This document shows positions 1 to 5,962 of a stretch of DNA of 7,741 nt, piece after piece; position 1 is the stretch's first letter, and the number at the start of each line of letters is the position of its first letter. The position numbers and the translations under genes are program-made. Source of the stretch: JBBTRP01 sp038065125 (GTDB taxonomy: Bacteria; Patescibacteriota; Patescibacteriia; JACQRZ01); assembly GCA_038065125.1 (NCBI GenBank), contig JBBTRP010000033.1, positions 1 through 7,741 on the forward strand, given 5' to 3'. A model generated the notes under the pieces. That model had not been told where the DNA came from, ran no database searches, and saw nothing but the letters and a program-made list of their open reading frames with translations.

Positions 1-95
1 CAGATGCCCGCGAGCGAGACGACGCCGCCAAGAATGAGCGTCGTGATCTTGTGGCTCATCGACCAACTGATCACCGCATTAAAGAATGCGTTCAT
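1..95 (-). CDS. RND efflux permease, N-terminal fragment (cut by window edge)
   Basis: The reverse strand opens with ATG at 95-93 and stays open to the window edge, giving 31 complete codons. The peptide begins MNAFFNAVISWSMSHK and continues into a hydrophobic stretch (about residues 17-31, rich in L, I, V, G and A). This is the usual start of an RND inner-membrane pump: a short amphipathic helix, a few polar residues, then TM1. The start lies 12 nt after the stop of the adaptor gene, so the two are almost certainly co-transcribed and co-translated. Adaptor followed by permease is the standard order of CusBA, CzcBA and AcrAB-type operons. The preceding bases contain only a weak purine patch (AGAG). 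The substrate cannot be read from this fragment; the charged TM4 residues that would separate metal pumps from drug pumps lie outside the window. The adjacent adaptor makes an RND permease the most economical reading. Confidence 0.72.
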   Translation of the reverse strand, partial: MNAFFNAVISWSMSHKITTLILGGVVSLAGI

Positions 96-107
96 AGACT
101 CTGGCAG

Positions 108-2045
108 TTAGTGCCCGCCGCCGTGCGGTTCTTCTTTTTGTCCACCGGCCGTCGGGGGTTCCTCAATAACCATGCCCTTGACCCCCTTCACTCCATCCTT
201 GAGAAGCGCATCGAGCGCTTCGCGGGAAATCTTTTTTGCCACATACTTTTCTCCGGCAACCAAACCGTCAATGACCTCCACCGTATCCCCGACCGCCTTG
301 CCGGTGGTGATCTGCCGTTTTTCCGCCATTCCATCGATGTCAATCACAATGATTTCCGATACGCCCTCGTCCGTCCACAGAAGCGAGCCGAACGGCACAA
401 ATACGGCCGCACTCGCCGTGGACGGCAGCACGCGCACGAGCGCATTGATTGGCCAGTCGACGTCATCCGTGAATTCCGCCTCTGCAATGAACGTCCCTTG
501 CGCTCCCAGCGTGTTCCCGATGCCAGACACGATCGCCTTCTTTCGGTCGAACGGAAATCCCGGCCTGATCACGGCAACCTCATCGCCGACTTCGGGGCGT
601 CGTGCGTCGCTGGGCACGCGGAATCGAATGAACGCATCATCGATATGCTCCTTGCCGATGGACGCGATGATATCGCTGGGCATCACATAATCACCGGTCT
701 TCTTGAATATCCCTGAAATGACCCCCGATCGCTGGGCGCGGACGACCTGCGAGGAGAGCTCCCCCAAAAATGTCGCGTATGATTGCTCGGCCGCCTCGAC
801 ATCTTTCTTGGCAAGCTCGCGTTCCCGATCCAATTCCGCAAGCCGAATTTCGACCTCGCGATTACGATTCTGATACTCAAGCTCTGCATCTACGCCCACT
901 TTCTTTTTTGCAATCTCCTTCGTCTCCGAGTCGATTTGCGCGGAGCGAAGCGCGATGGATAATGACCCAACTTTTGTATCGCGTTCCGTGATCATTTTTG
1001 CAAGTTCCGCTTTTTCCACCTCAAGCATGGCGTCGCTTTTTCGTTTTTCCTTCACTGCCGCAACGATCTTCATTTCAGACATGCGCGCATCCGTCTTCCA
1101 CATTTCGACTGTTTCTGTCGGGATCTCATTGCCGATCGATGCATACACGAGTTTTTTTAATGCCGCGGCGTATGCGAGCGCAGACTCATCGATTTGCGCA
1201 CCCGCTACGAGATCGCGGATGGTTTTGCCGACCGTTACCTCGTATCCATGCCGAGCAGACGCGTCGGTCCCGCCGACCCCGGAGCGCAACTGGAAAAGCC
1301 ACTGCTTGGCAAGCGCACGGACAGAGGAACCGGTCCAGGTGGTAAGGGTGTACAGATCTTTTTCGATCGTTTGTTCAAGGATTGTGCGCAACTCGCGCTC
1401 CATCTGCGCCGCATCCACAGCCGCTTTATCGCGCTCTTTTACACTGAGTTCAACGGCGGCATCCTTCTCCTTCTTCATGTTCTCAAGTTCGATCTTGCTG
1501 CTTTCATTCATGAAGATATCCTTCTCGATATCCTTGTGCGCTTCGGCGACCATCGCATCCCGCGCCGGGATCAAGGACTTCTTCGCTTCAAGAAATTCCG
1601 CTCGGGACCGTGCGACGACGGTTGCCGTGGTGTCGGAATTTGCTCGCGCCTTAATGAGCGATTCTTTTTTTTCTGCCGCAACATCCGCTCGCTCGACCGA
1701 CGCGGGCGGAGAAGAAAGGATCGCAATGGTATCCCCGACACTCACACCCTGCCCAACGCGCACGAGCAATTGTATGATCGACCCTTCGCCCTGCGGATGA
1801 ACTTCTAACACGGAGGGAGAGACGATCTCCCCCGCCCACGACCCGCTCGAATCACTGAGTTGGTTGAGCGATGTTCCTCCGGCGATCTCCAGTGGCAAGC
1901 GAACTTCGGCTGCCGTGCTTCCCGACTTTTCATTCTTCTTGCTCTCCTCTTTCCGCTCTTTTTCGGCAGTGGCTCCGATTGCGACGCTCGCGCCGATAAT
2001 CAGTGCGGCGATACTGCCGATGAGAATACTGTTTTTTCCAGACAT
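108..2045 (-). CDS. RND-type periplasmic adaptor (membrane fusion protein), unusually long
   Basis: A 645-aa membrane fusion protein expected to link an RND pump to its exit path. An N-terminal anchor (residues 7-25) is followed by a polar linker. The first lipoyl half-motif is at about 79-113 (G-E-G-S-I-I-Q-L-L-V with V-G-Q-G-V-S-V-G-D) and the second at about 434-463 (R-S-G-V-I-S-G-I-F-K-K-T-G-D-Y-V). Between them lie two Lys/Glu/Ala-rich helical arms (about 115-228 and 312-430). A beta-barrel region (about 468-545) and a membrane-proximal region (546-605) follow. The tail ends in HGGGH, a possible metal ligand. Typical CusB/AcrA proteins are 370-420 aa. The excess is in the arms and in an 80-residue non-coiled segment (about 230-310) where the hairpin tip should be. 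ATG start; no Shine-Dalgarno sequence is visible. It lies 73 nt downstream of the His/Met membrane protein and 12 nt upstream of the permease. Family assignment is firm; substrate is unknown, with metal suggested only by His-rich segments. Confidence 0.86.
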   Translation of the reverse strand: MSGKNSILIGSIAALIIGASVAIGATAEKERKEESKKNEKSGSTAAEVRLPLEIAGGTSLNQLSDSSGSWAGEIVSPSVLEVHPQGEGSIIQLLVRVGQGVSVGDTIAILSSPPASVERADVAAEKKESLIKARANSDTTATVVARSRAEFLEAKKSLIPARDAMVAEAHKDIEKDIFMNESSKIELENMKKEKDAAVELSVKERDKAAVDAAQMERELRTILEQTIEKDLYTLTTWTGSSVRALAKQWLFQLRSGVGGTDASARHGYEVTVGKTIRDLVAGAQIDESALAYAAALKKLVYASIGNEIPTETVEMWKTDARMSEMKIVAAVKEKRKSDAMLEVEKAELAKMITERDTKVGSLSIALRSAQIDSETKEIAKKKVGVDAELEYQNRNREVEIRLAELDRERELAKKDVEAAEQSYATFLGELSSQVVRAQRSGVISGIFKKTGDYVMPSDIIASIGKEHIDDAFIRFRVPSDARRPEVGDEVAVIRPGFPFDRKKAIVSGIGNTLGAQGTFIAEAEFTDDVDWPINALVRVLPSTASAAVFVPFGSLLWTDEGVSEIIVIDIDGMAEKRQITTGKAVGDTVEVIDGLVAGEKYVAKKISREALDALLKDGVKGVKGMVIEEPPTAGGQKEEPHGGGH

Positions 2046-2068
2046 ACTTTTGATAGTGAATAAAAAAC

Positions 2069-2103
2069 AAAAAAAAACACCTCTTGAATCAAGAGCTGCT
2101 CTC
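2069..2103 (-). terminator. Terminator-like hairpin with T tract, possible attenuator before the adaptor gene
   Basis: On the minus strand a 6-bp stem CTCTTG / CAAGAG (2095-2090 and 2086-2081, loop ATT) is followed by GTG and then nine T residues (2077-2069), a G and six more T. An upstream AGAG (2102-2099) can instead pair with CTCT (2095-2092), which would break the terminator stem. It sits 15 nt after the stop of the 132-aa gene and about 24 nt before the adaptor ATG. The stem has modest GC content, so termination would be partial at best. The effect on adaptor expression is inference. Confidence 0.5.
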
Positions 2104-2118
2104 GAAGCCGCCGGAAAA

Positions 2119-2517
2119 TTAGTAAATTTTTGGGTTCAAAAGTCCGGTACGAAAAAGTCGTTTGGTGTCTATGTGTTCGGAAAAAATCTCCTTGCGGGAT
2201 CTGAGTCGAAACCGCGCCGTTTCAGGTCTCAGGAGCGTCGTTTGAAGGATGTATGAGAACGCACATGCGATCAGCGCAAGAAATGCGACTGCTGAAACCC
2301 CGGTCTGGGCATCTGCGGGAAGCGCGAGCGTAACGCTCATGTGCTCCTCTTCTGGTGCAGGGTGTTTTTGCTGCGAGGAAGCCGTGTGCATATTCTGAGT
2401 ATCCGAGGTTTGGGCCATCGCTGTATCCAGCCCACTCATCACGCATCCAAATACAAAAACTCCGACAAATGCCGCGAGGATGAGCGCTGACAACTTTTTT
2501 GGTCTATTTACACGCAT
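2119..2517 (-). CDS. Small two-TM membrane protein with His/Met loop, first gene of the RND operon
   Basis: This 132-aa protein is not recognised as a named family. A basic N-terminus (RPKK) leads into a hydrophobic segment (about 10-28), with a cysteine at 25 in VFGC that resembles an imperfect lipobox. A signal-peptidase-I-like AMA site lies at 33-35. The segment 36-70 is polar and carries M43, H44, H52, H59 and M60 plus a Glu cluster. A second hydrophobic helix spans about 72-96, followed by a basic tail (RFRLRSRK) that by the positive-inside rule should be cytoplasmic. The loop would therefore face outside. It opens the operon behind a strong promoter and precedes the adaptor and permease. 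A metal-binding or sensing role analogous to CusF is plausible from the His/Met residues and the position, but no CusF fold is visible. The start is ATG after a purine-rich AAAGAAAAGAGA stretch. Confidence 0.68.
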   Translation of the reverse strand: MRVNRPKKLSALILAAFVGVFVFGCVMSGLDTAMAQTSDTQNMHTASSQQKHPAPEEEHMSVTLALPADAQTGVSAVAFLALIACAFSYILQTTLLRPETARFRLRSRKEIFSEHIDTKRLFRTGLLNPKIY

Positions 2518-2536
2518 TCTCTTTTCTTTAATTTAT

Positions 2537-2564
2537 AGTATACACAAAAAACAAAAAAAGTCAA
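2537..2564 (-). promoter_or_regulatory. Near-consensus sigma-70-type promoter for the RND operon
   Basis: On the minus strand, TTGACT (2564-2559) and TATACT (2542-2537) are separated by 16 nt. Each hexamer matches consensus at five of six positions. The -10 lies about 19 nt upstream of the ATG of the 132-aa protein. The -35 overlaps the TGA stop of the Maf gene, and the spacer is T-rich. The -10 sits in a short dyad (TATA-G-TATA on the plus strand, 2534-2542), too small to call an operator. Confidence 0.62.
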
Positions 2565-3145
2565 TGCGAGAACGGATCAATGCCGAACTCAGCTTTGAGC
2601 GTACGCATGAGGGAGTACAAGGGCAAGCCGAGAGCGCCGGGATAGTCCCCTTCAATCTTTTCAATAAAGATTCCTCCCATGCCCTGAATGCCGTACGCAC
2701 CGGCCTTATCAAGGGGCTCTCCCGTAGCAATATACGCATCAATCTCGTACTCCTGGAGTGAGCGGAACGTAACGCGCACCTCCATCGTGTCGGTCACGAC
2801 CCGTCCACTCTCTGTGTCAAGGACCGCGTAGGCACACACGACCGAGTTTGTTTTTCCGCTCAAAGCCTGGAGCATTTCTTTTGCCCGCGCGCTCGTGTGG
2901 GGCTTTCCAAAAATGACGCCCTCAAAAGCAACCACAGTGTCTGAACCGATAATCAACGCATCAGGGTGCCGTGACGCAACAACGCGCACTTTTCCGAGTG
3001 CAAGATGCACCACAAGCTCGCTCGGGCCGAGATTAATTGATAAATCCTCGTCATAATCGCCGACGTCGATAACGAAAGGGAGTCTTGTCCGTGAAAGAAT
3101 CTCCTGTCGCCGCGGCGATGATGACGCAAGTACGATGGTTCTCAT
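2561..3145 (-). CDS. maf: Maf family nucleoside triphosphate pyrophosphatase
   Basis: A full-length (194 aa) Maf protein, a cytoplasmic enzyme that hydrolyses dTTP/UTP or modified nucleotides to the monophosphate plus pyrophosphate. Family motifs appear in order. The phosphate-binding SSSPRR is at 8-13 and the catalytic Asp region GSDTVV at 67-72. GKP follows at 80-82 and SG at 96-97. The long signature TGEPLDKAGAYGIQG spans 141-155, and GDYPGALGLPL lies at 166-176. The usual Asn/Val before GLPL is replaced by Gly/Ala here, a mild deviation. The DKAGAYGIQG form is the one seen in YhdE-type dTTP/UTP pyrophosphatases, so that specificity is likely but not proven. ATG start with no Shine-Dalgarno sequence, 9 nt after the stop of the deoxyribosyltransferase-like gene and probably in the same transcript. 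The TGA stop overlaps the -35 of the next operon. Confidence 0.95.
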   Translation of the reverse strand: MRTIVLASSSPRRQEILSRTRLPFVIDVGDYDEDLSINLGPSELVVHLALGKVRVVASRHPDALIIGSDTVVAFEGVIFGKPHTSARAKEMLQALSGKTNSVVCAYAVLDTESGRVVTDTMEVRVTFRSLQEYEIDAYIATGEPLDKAGAYGIQGMGGIFIEKIEGDYPGALGLPLYSLMRTLKAEFGIDPFSH

Positions 3146-3154
3146 ATTTAGACT

Positions 3155-3577
3155 TTATTTGATTGCAGATATATTCCCGTTGAGGACGACCGGCTGCATA
3201 ATCCTTACTTCATGTGCCCATCGCCACTGCGAGTGATGCGGCACGTCCTGAAGTAAAAAAATCTTCTTATGAAAATGATGCGCGAGTCCGATCTCCATGA
3301 TCGTTGAAACGCCGATATACCCGGAAACGCCGTTTTTGTCGTGATTGAGCACGAGTACGGCATCGCTTTCCTCTACGAGTTTGAAGTGCGTCCTGATAAT
3401 GTCATTCTCCACGCAATGGCGGTAGTCCTTCTCAAGATCGTCATTATCGAGATCGCCACCGACAAACAGAAGAGCATCCGTCGGAATTTTCACCGAATGG
3501 CCCATCCCCTCCAACACCTCTTTAGCGTTGAGCATCTCCCGAGCAAAGGTCATGCTTCCGCAAATCATGATGTTCAT
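3155..3577 (-). CDS. Nucleoside 2-deoxyribosyltransferase-like / nucleotide N-hydrolase-like protein
   Basis: A 140-aa Rossmann-like protein. It starts MNIMICGSM, a beta strand and Gly-loop like those opening nucleoside deoxyribosyltransferases and DNPH1-type hydrolases. SDAVLVLNHDKNG (71-83) follows, corresponding to the family's second strand with a conserved Asp. GYIGVSTIMEIGLA (86-99) then matches the family's G-T-x-x-E-I-G-x-A pattern, where E95 would be the nucleophile. KKIFLL (104-109) is the next strand. Length fits the family (about 140-160 aa). No signal peptide, so cytoplasmic. With Maf 9 nt downstream, a role in nucleotide salvage or removal of unwanted deoxynucleotides is a reasonable inference. 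The sequence does not distinguish transferase from hydrolase, and a distant non-enzymatic member is possible. The ATG has no ribosome binding site and the predicted promoter lies directly upstream. Confidence 0.72.
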   Translation of the reverse strand: MNIMICGSMTFAREMLNAKEVLEGMGHSVKIPTDALLFVGGDLDNDDLEKDYRHCVENDIIRTHFKLVEESDAVLVLNHDKNGVSGYIGVSTIMEIGLAHHFHKKIFLLQDVPHHSQWRWAHEVRIMQPVVLNGNISAIK

Positions 3578-3583
3578 ATCATT

Positions 3584-3612
3584 TTAATAGTGCCACTAAA
3601 GGGCCTTGACAA
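3584..3612 (-). promoter_or_regulatory. Promoter predicted to give a leaderless mRNA for the deoxyribosyltransferase-like/maf pair
   Basis: On the minus strand TTGTCA (3612-3607) and TATTAA (3589-3584) are spaced by 17 nt. The -10 ends only 6 nt before the ATG at 3577. Transcription starting the usual 6-7 nt downstream would begin at or next to the A of the ATG, leaving no room for a ribosome binding site, and none is seen. The promoter lies in the 62-nt gap after the aminotransferase stop. Confidence 0.5.
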
Positions 3613-3639
3613 AAAGGCAAAAATGTGCATCATACGGTT

Positions 3640-4965
3640 TTACTTTACCTGACTCACAACTGGACAAGCGGCGTTGATAGTTCGTTCAAGTGCGTCCATT
3701 CCCCGCTTGAGCGTGTCCATCGAGGGACCGAAGCTGATCCGCGCGTAATTCTGATATGCGATGCTTTTTCTGCGCTTTCCGGGATTCACATCAAAGAATT
3801 CGCCGGGCACGATGATGACTTTTTCTTTCAACCCCGCATTAAAAAGCTGCATTCCATTCCGCAGGGGCGCTGGCAACCGATCTAACTTCGCCCAAGCGTA
3901 AAATGACCCCTGCGGTGGATGAGGCACTTCGATATCTAGTGTGACAAGGCGGTCGAGCAGGTACGCGCGTTTTTTTAAAAAATGTTCTTGGAGTTTTTTG
4001 GCTGCCGCGAGAACATCATCCGGTTTTAGTAACGATAGTGCCGCGTGCTGGAGTGGGTTGGGCGCGCCTCCGTCCAGAAACGATCCGGCGCTTGAAATTC
4101 GCTCGATGATGTCTTTCGGCGCGAGCGTCCAGCTGATTCTCCAGCCGGGACGGCGCCAATTTTTTGTTAAACCATCGAGGATGATCACGGGGTCGCGATC
4201 AACGTCATCGATGTACCGTGCGGCAGAGACGATCCTCTCGCTCTCGTCTTCGCCGGTCGAGTACACATAGTGAGAATAGAACTCGTCAAATATCATCGCG
4301 CACCGCTCGTCGCGCGCGATGCGAACAAAACCGTCGAGCTGCGTACCACGCGTCACCTGTCCCGTTGGATTGCAGGGATTTGACATGAGCACGGCACCCA
4401 GGCCCAGCTTCCCAATGAGGTCGTGGAGACCTTCGGGACTTAAGGCATACCCGTGCCGTTCGTCGAGGAGAAGTGGGATGGGCGTACATCCGCGAAGCGT
4501 TGCGAGAAGCTCCTCATATGCCGTATAGTCGGGAATCATGTGTCCGATATGGATATCCCCGAGAGTTGCGGCGATGCGCGTCAGTCCCACGCGACCGCCG
4601 CCCGAGATCGCAACATTCTCTGCGGTGTACTGTGATCGCTTCCCGCGCCGAAAAAGTTCGTTATAAAGATTGGCAACGGCGCTTCGTAGTTCGTGCAAGC
4701 CCGCAACCGGCGCGTACTCATCGCGATCAGCGCTCGAGTCAAGCACGATCGGTTCAAACGCGACGTCATCACTCCCCAAAGGCCCGACCTCGGGCGCGCC
4801 CTGACCAAGATTTGCCCACTCCGGATTGTGGTAGGAGAATCCTCTCTTGACCGCTTCGGAGGTAACATAAATAACACCGGTTTTGGGAACCGACCGAAAT
4901 CCGGGAAAATGTTCTAAGGTATTAGTCACGAATGCTTGTTGATTTTTTATGATAGCAAAACTCAA
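3640..4965 (-). CDS. PLP-dependent aminotransferase, class I/II (fold type I)
   Basis: A 441-aa aspartate-aminotransferase-fold enzyme that moves amino groups between amino and keto acids using pyridoxal phosphate. Residues visible in order: a SGGGRVGL cofactor loop (121-128), SNPCNPTG (195-202) with the conserved N199, and DEFY (227-230), whose Asp holds the pyridine nitrogen and whose Tyr contacts the cofactor. In LTKNWRRPGWR (266-276) K268 forms the Schiff base and R276 binds phosphate. R409 in NYARISFG binds the substrate carboxylate. All key residues are present, so it should be active; substrate cannot be told. The longest frame starts at TTG (4965) inside a T-rich run without a ribosome binding site. 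A GTG at 4929 (residue 13) is an alternative, and both keep the fold intact. The gene lies 22 nt after the metalloprotease gene. Confidence 0.93.
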   Translation of the reverse strand: MSFAIIKNQQAFVTNTLEHFPGFRSVPKTGVIYVTSEAVKRGFSYHNPEWANLGQGAPEVGPLGSDDVAFEPIVLDSSADRDEYAPVAGLHELRSAVANLYNELFRRGKRSQYTAENVAISGGGRVGLTRIAATLGDIHIGHMIPDYTAYEELLATLRGCTPIPLLLDERHGYALSPEGLHDLIGKLGLGAVLMSNPCNPTGQVTRGTQLDGFVRIARDERCAMIFDEFYSHYVYSTGEDESERIVSAARYIDDVDRDPVIILDGLTKNWRRPGWRISWTLAPKDIIERISSAGSFLDGGAPNPLQHAALSLLKPDDVLAAAKKLQEHFLKKRAYLLDRLVTLDIEVPHPPQGSFYAWAKLDRLPAPLRNGMQLFNAGLKEKVIIVPGEFFDVNPGKRRKSIAYQNYARISFGPSMDTLKRGMDALERTINAACPVVSQVK

Positions 4966-4987
4966 AAAAATTGAAAAAAGATGCTCA

Positions 4988-5773
4988 TTAACAACTCAAA
5001 AAACCGTCAATCGTCGGCTGTTGAGCGAGCCTGCGTTGCGCCTCAAGGTCACCGGCGAGGCGTTGTATTAGTTGGAGTTTTGCAATACATTTGTCGATGC
5101 GCTCACCATACTGTTCGAAGGTGATGGGTTTTTCTGCTTGCTTGGTGTAGGAGGAAAAATATCCGTCGCCACCAACATACCTCTTTAACAAATCCCATCT
5201 GTTTCCCTCTTGAACGATACACTCATTATAGTACGCGAAAAATTCACCGAGCATCCGATCATATCCGTTTCGTCTATCGTAACCGGCAGTATGAGGGTCG
5301 ACTGAGTGTCGGACCTCATGTCCAATTGTCCGATCGCTCGGGCCACTGAGAATGAAATGAACATCGCGCCAATGGGGAAGATCGGCAAAAAACTGATCCG
5401 GGAATGTGAGTCCGTCGCTGGTCCCCTCCGTCATGCCAAATACCTTTTCCATGCGCTCGTATACGCTCCTGTCTGTGACGATAAAAACCGGTCGAGAGAT
5501 GGTTTGTCCGGCAATCTGTGCAGCTCCCGCGGAATGAACTTCGCGCAATTGAATTGCCTTGTAGTCGTCGGGAGAAATGTGCTGATCAAATCGCTTTTTT
5601 AATGATGGGCTCTGCGTAAGTCCAAACTCAAAGAGCCCTCTAAGATAATCTCCTGCCGACCTTCCGGATTCCAAGTATCGACGTGCCTCATCAAGACACG
5701 CCTGGTACTCTCCTTCTCGTCTCTGGTCGAGCCATTTCTGAGGCTGTTCTGGCCTTTTTTCAGTGTCGATCAT
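4988..5773 (-). CDS. Putative zinc metalloprotease with HExxH motif, family unrecognised
   Basis: A 261-aa protein that I do not recognise as a named family. Its clear feature is HEVRH at 152-156, a zinc-binding HExxH in a suitable setting (hydrophobic I150 just before it). E177 in GEFFAYYNE lies 21 residues after the second His and is a good third ligand of the gluzincin type; E184 is a second candidate. Ahead of the motif are a charged helical N-terminus (about 1-65) and a beta-rich stretch (RPVFIVTDRSVYE, 94-106; DVHFILSG, 137-144). No signal peptide or TM segment is seen, so it is expected in the cytoplasm. The C-terminal part (about 225-255) is helical and charged. ATG start with no good ribosome binding site, only GGTAG about 12 nt upstream. 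It heads the minus-strand genes and diverges from the 113-aa orphan. Protease activity is inferred from the motif only. Confidence 0.66.
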   Translation of the reverse strand: MIDTEKRPEQPQKWLDQRREGEYQACLDEARRYLESGRSAGDYLRGLFEFGLTQSPSLKKRFDQHISPDDYKAIQLREVHSAGAAQIAGQTISRPVFIVTDRSVYERMEKVFGMTEGTSDGLTFPDQFFADLPHWRDVHFILSGPSDRTIGHEVRHSVDPHTAGYDRRNGYDRMLGEFFAYYNECIVQEGNRWDLLKRYVGGDGYFSSYTKQAEKPITFEQYGERIDKCIAKLQLIQRLAGDLEAQRRLAQQPTIDGFLSC

Positions 5774-5863
5774 AAAAAATGTCAGCTACCATTTACGCCT
5801 TTACTCACCAACTTTATTCCACGGATCATAGATAGATCGGTATGGACAATCTACCCTGAAAAG

Positions 5864-5884
5864 GTTTGACGATCAAGCTTTTTT
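5864..5884 (+). terminator. Short hairpin followed by six T, terminator-like
   Basis: GTTTGA (5864-5869) pairs with TCAAGC (5873-5878) over a CGA loop, including one G-T pair, and is followed directly by six T (5879-5884). No plus-strand gene lies upstream within the window, so it would act only on a leader transcript or on stray transcription. The same bases include TTGACG, a possible -35, so the hairpin may be incidental. Confidence 0.3.
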
Positions 5885-5913
5885 GTGCCATGCTCACTAT
5901 CGTTTGCAAATAA

Positions 5914-5935
5914 CCGCGTGTTCGAAACCACGCGG
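5914..5935 (+). repeat. 7-bp GC-rich hairpin in the 5' leader of the 113-aa gene
   Basis: CCGCGTG (5914-5920) pairs perfectly with CACGCGG (5929-5935) over the 8-nt loop TTCGAAAC, whose centre TTCGAA is itself palindromic. The hairpin ends 11 nt before the Shine-Dalgarno GGGAGG. It is not followed by a T tract on either strand, so it is not a terminator. A role in mRNA stability or translation control, or a DNA operator, is inference. Confidence 0.5.
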
Positions 5936-5946
5936 GTGTCGCATTA

Positions 5947-5952
5947 GGGAGG
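5947..5952 (+). promoter_or_regulatory. Strong Shine-Dalgarno site fixing the GTG start at 5963
   Basis: GGGAGG, within AGGGAGGA, lies 10 nt upstream of GTG 5963. This supports both that the 113-aa frame is translated and that GTG is its start. Confidence 0.7.
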
Positions 5953-5962
5953 AAAAACAATC

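Larger units (their letters stand above)
5774..5962. other. Divergent intergenic region
   Basis: This 189-bp gap separates the metalloprotease (minus) from the charged 113-aa protein (plus) and should contain the promoters of both. On the minus strand TATGAT (5829-5824) is the best -10, but a -35 at 17 nt matches only three of six positions. On the plus strand TTGACG (5866-5871) is a good -35, but no convincing -10 follows at 16-18 nt. A 5-bp inverted repeat TAGAT / ATCTA (5833-5837 and 5849-5853, 11-nt gap) lies just upstream of the TATGAT and could be an operator. No small gene is apparent. Confidence 0.45.

Noticed and set aside
955..1800. A 281-codon open frame on the plus strand opposite the adaptor gene
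   Set aside because: It lies fully antisense to a strongly supported adaptor. Its Ser/Ala/Phe-rich composition is what an antisense frame of Lys/Glu/Ala-rich coding DNA gives, and it has no ribosome binding site or family motif.
4959..5002. Direct repeat AACTCAAAAAA at 4959-4969 and 4992-5002
   Set aside because: Only two short copies of low complexity, one inside coding sequence; likely chance in an A-rich stretch.
5866..5894. TTGACG as the -35 of a plus-strand promoter
   Set aside because: No acceptable -10 follows at 16-18 nt (best is CATGCT), and the bases also form a hairpin with a T tract, so no promoter is called.
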